Shown one piece after another: positions 56,150 through 64,000 of a stretch of DNA of 64,000 nucleotides (the stretch's first letter is position 1; each line of letters opens with the position of its first letter). Location: contig CM065331.1 of the NCBI GenBank assembly GCA_033032175.1, positions 7,812,370 to 7,876,369 on the forward strand, read 5' to 3'. The position numbers and the translations under genes were made by a program. Source of the stretch: Saturnia japonica. Taxonomy: Eukaryota; Arthropoda; Insecta; Lepidoptera; Saturniidae. The notes beneath the pieces are model-generated. The model worked only from the letters and a program-made list of their open reading frames with translations. It was not told the DNA's origin and did no database searches.

Positions 56150-56390
56150 GAGGAAAGATTTGATTGTTTGATTTTTTTTTTTTGTAATGAATAAACTCAA
56201 AAACTACTGGACCGATTCCAAAAATTCTTTCACCAATATAAAGGTACCGTATCAGCGAGTAAGATAGGCTATATTATAATTTGAAAAATTAATTTATTCC
56301 TCATAAAAATGTCGATTGTTTTACACACAGTATTAAAAAATTGCCTAAAAATATGCTTTTAAGACGGGTGAAACCGTGAGGCACAGCTAG
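56150..56390 (+). mobile_element. Helitron-like repeat, family J
   Basis: Ends ACGGGTGAAACCGTGAGGCA and CAGCTAG|T. Contains AACTACTGGACCGATTCCAA and TACCGTATCAGCGAGTAAGA. Matches the inverted copy at 30.39 kb. Confidence 0.6.
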
Positions 56391-57134
56391 TTTATAAATA
56401 AAATTAATTGTTATCGTTGATGGCTAACTTCATCATGTCGTACTTCCGGCACATGAACCAATTATAGTGCGTTTTAAATTCTCACGGTGTTAAATGACAT
56501 TCCATGTGTTGCTAGTTTTTATTGTGTTTTTAAAATAGTGATGTCACCAATCGGTAATAATTGTAAAACCGTATGAAACATTACACCTATTGGTAAGTTT
56601 AAAAAAAAGAAAACATTAAACCCCTCAAATGTGAAGACCCGGGAGACAAATTCGCATCTCTCGTGGGCCAACCAAAGCGTTCTTTTTTAGATTTAATTTT
56701 TTTCCAGTTGTTCTCTACTTTTTATAGTTTCCTGAATTATGTAATCATAATAGTAAACGATCGGGTATGTTCAATAACACAAAATATTTCAATTAATAAA
56801 TAAAAACCTCTAAATTCAATATGTTTAATGATTGTACGGTAAAATATACGGTAGCACAACACTACAAAAATAATTGTGGCAACATTATTTTCAAGTATGA
56901 CATTGGTGACTGTCAATTAACTCCGTAGGAATAAAAAAAGCAGTATAAACACGTCAAAAGAAGTCTAACTATAAAAACTACTGCTTCAAATATTAAATTA
57001 TATATGAAAAGTTTTGAAGCGATATATTGATTTAGAAAATCCAGATGTATCTAGTGAAAATAGAACAACAACAGAACCACACGCGCTGGACTTCGGAGTC
57101 ACAGTTATACGGTTACGTCCGTCTAGGCACGAAT

Positions 57135-57500
57135 TGATAAGTTCTCTATGACTTATCTTTGCCGTACCGTGAAGCTGTGGAACCTTCTCCCGGACAGTGT
57201 GTTCCCTTCTTCTTACGACATCGGAACCTTTAAGCGTAACGTGAGGAGATATTATATTCGATCTGAGTAACCTCTATTCTATTCTTCTATCTTGGTCTTT
57301 TATTGGATTCCCAGACGTCGTGCTTAAATATTATATAGTCTATGTCATTCCCACAATTAAGGCGGATCAATCGACACCTCGTATGCTAAAATCCATCAAG
57401 CCGTTTAAGGCTACAGAGCGTGACAAAGAAATAGACACATACATACGCACGAGAAATATAACCCTCCTTTTTCGCAGTCGGGTAAAAACAGGTAGGTACA
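57135..57500 (+). pseudogene. LINE reverse-transcriptase end plus 3' UTR
   Basis: Frame TVKLWNLLPDSVFPSSYDIG then TFKRNVRRYYIRSE and a stop at about 57271 is a jockey-type LINE C-terminus. The following 57310-57485 is repeat family H, which identifies that family as this LINE's 3' UTR. 5'-truncated and non-coding beyond about 45 codons. Confidence 0.72.
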
Positions 57501-58165
57501 TAATGCATCAAGCCTTTCATATTTGTTTACTCAAATATTTAATATACAGTTGCAGAGATATTTAAAATCTGTGGTATTATTAAATGCATTATCTTGTTGT
57601 CCAACTAAAGCATTAATAGCGATATAGCCATTAGAATTTGTTTATTTCTGATACTAGTATCAGATGTACATGATCAAGAGAGCTGACTATCAAATAATCT
57701 CCAGTAGGAGAGAAACTCCAAGAATTCATTGATATCTCAGGTTTTGAGATAGACACAAAGTATGGACGCCGTTTTTCCTTTTACTTGCAAAATGCAAAAA
57801 TGCTGTCTCAAAAAAATTACGTATTTTTTAGCCTTAACCTTGTGACAAGTCCTTTTTAAGATCTATTAACATGATCAGCAAATGGGTAATGTGATTCTAA
57901 AAGCGCTGAATAGAAATATTTATTGTTTACTGTATAGAAACTAAACAGTCAAGAGATACGAGGTAAGTAAAAATTTGTTCCATCATTTTTATGTTTTATG
58001 ATTTAATATTTAGTTAAATGAGGAAACTTACATGGCAATACAGGCAGCGCGGCGCAGGGTACCGCCATACGATCAAACAAACCGCTGCGCCGCGCAAGAG
58101 CTGGCGACGGTGTTATCACGTTTTAAAAATTTGCTAAATTTTAGAGAAACTAAAACTAAATCATA

Positions 58166-59437
58166 AGTCGGGGAAAAAGTTTCTTCGCATTTTTATATGA
58201 AAAGTCAAGACGTTTTTTTTTCAATGTTTATTTAAAGTATATATGTGCCGTTTTGTTCGATGACTTTCTACCGTTTTGTAGGTAGAGACATGATCCCGTT
58301 GCTGTAAAAACTTTGGGACTTCTGATCAAAAAAACGTGACAAATAGTTTTGGCAGTCCTCTCTTAATATTAAACCTTACAGAACTTAAAGAATTCTGAAT
58401 AGACCGAAACAGGTGAAAAACTGAAGGTGCAAGGGCAGGACTATATGGTGGATCCACTAACACCTCCCATCCAAACTCTCTTAATTTTTGCTGAGTGGCT
58501 AAAAATGTTTGTGGTCTAGCGTTATCGTGATGAAAGACCACATCCTTCCTGTTGATCAATTCCGGCCGCTTTCTCTCAACTGCTTCCTTTAATCTCATAA
58601 GTTGTTGGCAGTAGAGATCCGAATCGATTGTTTTGCCGGGCGGTAAAAGCTCATAATGAACAATGCTCTTCTAGTCCCACCATACACACAGAATCACCTT
58701 ATTTCGAGTTAGCCCAGGTTTAGCCACAGTCTGTGAAGCCTGGCCGACCTTAGACCACGACTTTTTCGCACGTTCTTGTCGTACGTGATCCACTTTTCAT
58801 CGCCAGTTATGTACTGGCAATCTCTTCAAAAATGGCTCGATTTCATTACGTCTCGCTAATCGCAAATCGTAAATCGTACCCGGTTCATTAGGTTTCTTTC
58901 AGTGAGGTCGTGTGGCAAACAAATATCGAGCTTTTTGGTATAACCAGCTTTCTTCAAATGGGCTAAAACTGTTTTGTGGTCAATTTCCACTTCTTCAGCT
59001 ACATCGTAACTACTGATATGCCAAACTCGCTTCACTTTTTCAAAAACGGCGTCCATTTTATTCGTAACAGGGCGACCAGAGCGAGGTGCATCTTTAACAT
59101 GAAAATTTCCGGACTGAAAACGTTTGAACCAACTTTGTGCTACTCTTACTGACACTGCATTAGGTCCATAAAGATCACAAATTTTTTTCGCTTCTTGAGT
59201 TGCATGTTGCCTTTTTGGTAATAATATTTTAAAATGTATCGAATTTCTTAATTTGATTCTCTCATTTTTACAGAAAAAAAAAACAAATGTAAAATAGCAG
59301 AAAAAACTTTTTTATTTTATTTGTAATGTAACCTTTTTCATGTTACCAAAACCAGCCAGATACTAACTAATAGTACAGCCAAAGAAATTTTATAACAAGT
59401 TTATACCTCCTTTATGCAAAATACTTTTTCCCCGACC
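58166..59437 (-). mobile_element. Full-length but dead DD34D mariner
   Basis: Inverted repeats AGTCGGGGAAAAAGTTTC at 58166 and, complemented, GGTCGGGGAAAAAGTATTT at 59437. TA flanks at 58164-58165 and 59438-59439. Length 1,272 bp, normal for mariner. It belongs to a different subfamily from the 10.8/20.5/40.8-kb copies. Confidence 0.88.
58326..59220 (-). pseudogene. DD34D mariner transposase pseudogene
   Basis: Minus-strand frames: N-terminal helix-turn-helix AVSVRVAQSWFKRFQSGNF, KDAPRSGRPVTNKMDAVFEK, second DNA-binding segment YDVAEEVEIDHKTVLAHLKK, then YITGDEKWITYD with the first catalytic Asp. After a multiply broken middle, KDVVFHHDNARPQTFLATQQ carries the second Asp. PPYSPALAPSVFHLF follows, where the family has SPDLAPSDYHLF. 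The third catalytic Asp is Val and the preceding Asp is Ala. Several stops and shifts lie between 58600 and 58860. Confidence 0.88.
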
Positions 59438-59509
59438 TAATATATTAATTTTAAATCGCAATAAATTTTTGTTTTCATAGTAAATACAATTTTGATATAT
59501 TTTTTTTGG

Positions 59510-59825
59510 TCATGGCACTTGGGTACATATGTACTCTTTTCATATACATATTCTTATATATGTTCAGCTATAACTTCTTTCTTTATGCTTTCTGTTTTCT
59601 AAAAAATTGTCTTTTTAATAATTTAGCTTGTTTTTTTAATATAGTAACAATAAATATTGACGACACTGTACCAGTAAGCAGTAATCACAGTACAGTCCAT
59701 AAACAACGGCCACTATCCAGAGATCGGCAATACATTACAATATAACTTAAAAGCCTCTTGGCAGCTGAATATACTTATACTGGCTGATTCCGAAACGGGA
59801 CAAACCAAAACAGAATCACTGTAAC
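59510..59825. repeat. Fragments of repeat families F and D
   Basis: 59510-59640 resembles family F (TATATGTTCAGCTATAACTT). 59690-59825 resembles family D (GGCTGATTCCGAAACGGGAC). Confidence 0.35.
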
Positions 59826-59829
59826 GGGT

Positions 59830-60157
59830 GCTTATAAATCACTTTTTAATTTTCAACAAATTTTTGTCACAAAATACCTTATTGTGACTTATGTATAAGA
59901 ATAAGTTTAATTTTATGTATAAGAAATAGACACATGCTATCACTGACTTTTTTTAGATATAGTAAGGAGCAATATTTTTGTAGAACATTGTATTTCCGTA
60001 TCATTAATGATTACGCCAGCGCACCTGGATATAGCATTTCGGGAGGAACGCGACTTCCGACCTGCGTAACAAAAATCAATATTTAAGGCTATCTGAGACT
60101 TGTAGCCGCGTGTTTGTTGGATAAAATTAATACGGGTGAAACCGTGGTGCACAGCTA
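59830..60157 (+). mobile_element. Helitron-like family K copy with inverted terminus
   Basis: The internal sequence (TTTTCAACAAATTTTTGTCA, CAATATTTAAGGCTATCTGA) lies in the same plus-strand orientation as in the 624- and 3712-kb-numbered minus copies. Yet the CTAG|T end (GTGAAACCGTGGTGCACAGCTAG, CTAG at 60154-60157) is on the right, not the left. The family therefore appears to have related termini at both ends, or this copy is rearranged. Confidence 0.5.
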
Positions 60158-60239
60158 GTCTTTAAAATAACCGGGGGCGGAGAAAGCACGATTCGCGGGA
60201 GTGCCCACTCAACGGCATTCTGTAGTCCACGCGATGTCA

Positions 60240-60360
60240 GCCGCGAGCACAGCTATTTACTGAATATACACCGGCAGATCCCGGAATGAGATAAACCTAA
60301 ATGTGCCAATACGGCGGGTTTTATATCTGGTTTATGGTGGTCGTCGCGTTCCATTAGGTC
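60240..60360. repeat. Interspersed repeat family D fragment
   Basis: ACACCGGCAGATCCCGGAAT and GGTTTATGGTGGTCGTCGCG are the inverted family D blocks. Confidence 0.35.
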
Positions 60361-60719
60361 ACAATAAAATTGTCGTACCCTATTTATTACCCTAAGTCTA
60401 GAATATAGACGAAAAAAATTAAAGTACTGAACCAATAACAGACATAGTAACGAACACTCTTGGACGTCTTTTTTAATAATAAACCTTATTGATAATGGCG
60501 TAGCGAGGCCGAGCCTGAATATTAGCTGGTTGTCGTCAAGCAATTTGCTTTAAATTAACGAGTATATATAGGCGACATGTATGTATATGTAAAGGTACGT
60601 AAATTCGTGATGCAAGCAGCGAATTTTCAACTTGGAACATCGTCAACGATTCTTTCGTTTTTATTTCATGTAAGTTTAGCTTTATGGCCACATTCACACT
60701 ACATGTTAAACAATATGTT

Positions 60720-61300
60720 AACACGCTAAGCCTTAAGGTACTGGTTCTCTAGTGCAGCTGCTGGAACGCACCTACCTACGCATAGTTCATTTACATTAAC
60801 TAACCAGTTGAGGGTGCAAAGGGTCCACGAGAAAGGTTCCACAGGCGCGGTGGGCTTGAAGTGTCGGGCCCACCGCGGCAATGGTGACAATAAAATCTGA
60901 TTCGGTGGATACCGCAGTGGATATCAACGAAACCAGTTTTTTTTTTAATTGTTTGCACACTGCAATGAGCGTCGTCGTGGCAGTAAATATTGGAAAGTAA
61001 CTTCTTTATGTGCTTACTAAAAGTGCTTTGGGCTGAATTACCATCTGTTGAAGGTCCGTAATCGTAATATTTTTATTCGATTGTCTTTTATACTAATTAA
61101 AATCTAAAAAAAACTTAAAAAGAAATTTAAAAAATCTTGTGTATTCTTTTTTAAGCTTTTAATTATATATTTTTGTGATTTAAATTTTGTTATGCGTTTA
61201 TAATTTCTAAGTACAGGTGCAAGGCGACAGACTTTCAACTTGAGGGTGGTAGCTAACCAGGAGCAACGTGACATTTAATTTCACAGAAATATCATGCTCA
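60720..61300. other. Family G fragments and a GC-rich hairpin
   Basis: TTCTCTAGTGCAGCTGCTGG (about 60745) and TTTCAACTTGAGGGTGGTAG (about 61230) are family G pieces. At 60846-60877, CGCGGTGGGC and GCCCACCGCG form a perfect 10-bp stem. No gene. Confidence 0.4.
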
Positions 61301-62085
61301 TTATACGGATTGGAACGCAAGTCAATAGTCGCGGTATCCATACACAATAGTACTGAGCCGTCCATGCTTCAATTACAATCCATTACGTTCTGGTGGAAAT
61401 ATTACTCGTGACGTCACAAATGCCTAAGGTACAATTAACGCACTAGACAGAACTGAAGAAGAGAGATGAAGTGCTGTATACCACACTGTGCGGCAGAAAC
61501 TTAGGTGAACAGATATTTCTTCACCCAATCAAGACATTCGATAATTTTACAAAAATATCAAATTACTTTTACAGTGAAGCGCAAATTATTTTTTTCCTTT
61601 TTACCCAGACTTCTAAAAGCATCCATTGCATATAATATATGGGTAAGAATTGACATTACTTTATGGAGAACATTGCTGCTCATAATCTACTAAACGTAAC
61701 GACAGACAGCTTTTTTGTATGGCGAACATGGGACCGACATTTACTCAACCAAAAACCAGATAAGAATAGAAAACTAATCGAATTAATCAAACATTGCTCA
61801 TTTAATTTATTCATTTCTTTTTTAAATAATTTCTTCTTAGGATGAATATTTAATAGTGTTGGTAAAACATTGATTTTTTAGACAATCGATAGTAATCAAT
61901 GGTTTTTGAAAAAAAACAACAAAGTTAACCATCGAATGTTTTTAGTACGAAATATAAATTCAGCCCCCGAATTATGTATTCAAAATCAACAATTAACTAT
62001 TCGATTAATCGATTGATAATGGATGATTTACGGATTATAGTTATTATAATCACTTTTAAAGTTACGTTACATTACGGAGTTTTTG
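61300..62085. other. No gene recognised
   Basis: AT-rich. Short frames at 61505-61845 lack protein-like composition. A family E copy begins at 62085 (GGAGTTTTTGGCGGGATATT). Confidence 0.35.
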
Positions 62086-62179
62086 GCGGGATATTGAAGT
62101 GACTTGTTGTGATTGTTATTTTTAATTCATATCTTAGGTTTTTTGACCGTATGTTATGTATTGTATAATATCGGTGGCA

Positions 62180-63512
62180 TTTATTTTATTTTATTTTATT
62201 AAATAGGTACAATTACAGTTAACAGATTGATAACTACATAAATATTTAGACAATATTATAACATGACATATCTGACATCCAATTACAAATTGTACACGAC
62301 ATTCACATATAAACGTAAACACAGTTAGCTTATCGCAAACATATTAATAAATATATTTTAATAAATAAATACACACATTCTAGATGTTACAGCTGGACTA
62401 ATGACTTCTTAAATTTACTTTCATTTTCATGATAATATGTCTTGGTGAACACAACATTCATTATATCTACACATTCGGGACACGGGATTATTTTTCGACC
62501 CATTGTTATTTGCAGGTGGTATTTGGAATAATTAAGGTACTCGTACTGAACGAATGGGTATTTTAAAATGAAGTTGTTTAAGTAGGTTCCTGCTAAATAT
62601 ACCATTTGCAATTTTGTACCGATTGCATTAGTCAGTAGCACTCCATCTGTCTTCAAGACTTTTGAGTTTGAAATTAAGGAGTCTGTCTTTATGTATATTC
62701 CAGCAATTTATTCCTTAGCCTAGTCTACTACACAGTATCCTGAAAAAACGGCGTTGGACTGACTCTACCATATCTATGAGTTTTATAGATGGGGGACCAT
62801 ACACTTGAACAATATTCCAAAATACTACGTACTAAAGAAACAAACAGGGTAATCCATGACTTTACTATTTTAAATGCTTTACGTAATTACTGTGGATCTT
62901 TTGAAAAATTTTGATATCATCTGCATAAGCCAGGCATAAACAATTTATTGAATCAAGAAGGTCATTGGTAAATGCTATAAATAAAAGGGGCCCTAGATTA
63001 GAACCTTGTGGCACACCTGATGTAGCTAGAAATGGTACCGAATCAAAACCAAAAAGAACAACTAGTTGTGATCTATTTAGAAGATAAGAGCTTAACCAAC
63101 TGTGAAGATCTTCATAAATACGTAAATGAGCCAGTTTTGCTAAAAGGCCCGAATGATTGACGCGGTCGAAGGCTTTCGAAAAATATGTATATATAGAATC
63201 AACCTGTATTTTCTCGTTGAACGACTGGCATAAGTAATTTATATATTCAAGTAGATTGGAGCTCGTAGACCGTCCTGAGACAAAACCATGTTGTTTCGAG
63301 CTAATCTTATGACGCAAATGATTGTAAAGATGGTCGTATATCATACTTTCAAAAATCTTTGCAAAGCAGCTAAGAATACTTATTGGACGGTAATTTTCTA
63401 CATTTTTCCTATCACCTGACTTATATACTGGTGTTATTTTAGTTATTTTCCATTGAGATGGGTACGTGCCTTCTTTTAAGGATTTGCGTGATATAGTTTG
63501 GTTGTTGTGCAT
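62180..63512 (-). pseudogene. 5'-truncated jockey-type LINE with degraded reverse transcriptase
   Basis: The minus-strand frame 63512-62868 covers RT blocks: PSQWKITKITPVYKSGDR, NYRPISILSCFAKIFE, KQHGFVSGRSTSSNLL, YTYFSKAFDRVNHSGLL, GVPQGSNLGPLLFIAFTNDL and CLAYADDIKIF. The YADD box is intact, but the first catalytic Asp of the (Y/F)xDFSKAFD box is Tyr. After a stop, frames continue through WSPIYKTHIDMVESVQRRFF-like sequence to about 62390. The 3' tail is a TTTTA-type run at 62181-62203, read (TAAAA)n on the minus strand. Missing endonuclease and ORF1; inactive. Confidence 0.85.
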
Positions 63513-64000
63513 AAGTGAAGTGGATTATTAGTATAAAGTTGAAAACATGCATTTTGAGATGTCACAAAAACTGCCTAGATAGTTCTGACAAGAAAGCCAC
63601 TATTTTGTCAGGAGACCTCACTTTGTATATTGGAAAATTTTACGGAGGCTTAAAATCATTGAAACTGGCAAGTGCTTTTGCGGCGCCAAAACATAAAGAA
63701 GGAAAAGTTACATTACGAAGATTTATTTACATATTTGTACAGTGCTGACTAATGGCTTCTTGCTAGGATATAATTAAGAAATGGTCAGTCAACTGAGATT
63801 AAGTTTTAATATACAATGTACTCGATTGGGTTGCGACCACCATACACATATGGGAAACATTTGTGATAAACCCTCTTTTGGTTTGTCATTTTTCGGGATC
63901 AGCCAACGTTTACCCAGCTGCCGGCATTGCCTTTGAATTGTACTGTGCTCAGTATTTGGCGCAAAAACATCACTTTGTTGTGCTACTTACTATGAAAAAA
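63513..64000. other. Upstream edge of the window
   Basis: Family D sequence at 63815-63970 (CTCGATTGGGTTGCGACCAC, CATTTTTCGGGATCAGCC). 63513-63810 has no assignable feature. Confidence 0.4.

Overview
The window is AT-rich eukaryotic DNA, almost certainly from a moth or butterfly. It has GT-AG introns, a mariner family close to the cecropia subfamily, a second Tc1/mariner family with DD41D spacing, tRNA-derived SINEs, LINE 3' tails and many short Helitron-like repeats ending CTAG|T. All are typical of Lepidoptera. No prokaryotic signal, rRNA gene, functional tRNA gene, CRISPR array or virus-like coding region was seen.

One host gene is recognisable. It lies on the minus strand and encodes the N-terminal part of a CP2-family transcription factor (TFCP2/LBP-1/UBP1; gemini in Drosophila). 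Seven phase-compatible coding exons were found: 43708-43642, 10095-9984, 6540-6417, 5792-5696, 4462-4367, 2898-2826 and 318-174. Together they encode about 238 residues. The last exon begins the conserved CP2 DNA-binding domain, and the rest of the gene lies left of position 1. Intron 1 is about 33.5 kb and the other introns are 0.6-3.4 kb.

Introns 2-6 (0.3-10 kb) carry Helitron-like repeats, an inverted-repeat MITE, a pair of CRE palindromes, SINE-like repeats, a LINE reverse-transcriptase tail and a PIF/Harbinger-like element with TTA target duplications.

Intron 1 (10-43.6 kb) is a transposon graveyard with some structure. It holds a cecropia-like mariner pseudogene (10.8-12.0 kb) and a nearly intact DD41D element (12.6-13.9 kb). 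A degenerate ~160-bp tandem array lies at 14.5-15.1 kb and an 826-bp Helitron-like element at 16.7-17.5 kb. A second, internally deleted mariner is at 20.5-21.3 kb. A relic resembling a multi-pass membrane protein lies at 24.4-25.0 kb. A LINE-derived segment at 29.0-30.0 kb contains about 11 tandem hairpins with compensatory stem changes. A 138-bp satellite (6 units) is at 31.3-32.15 kb and a GC-rich 116-aa ORF at 37.3 kb. At 40.8-43.1 kb there is a three-level nest: a foldback element inside a solo LTR inside a mariner.

Upstream of exon 1 (43.7-64 kb) lie a GC-rich block with an unassigned ORF, more Helitron-like and SINE repeats, LINE tails, a complete but dead DD34D mariner (58.2-59.4 kb) and a degraded LINE reverse transcriptase (62.2-63.5 kb). 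I saw no second host gene there. Exon calls rest on reading splice sites and phase by eye. Repeat-family names are by resemblance, and outer repeat boundaries are approximate unless terminal repeats or target-site duplications are quoted.
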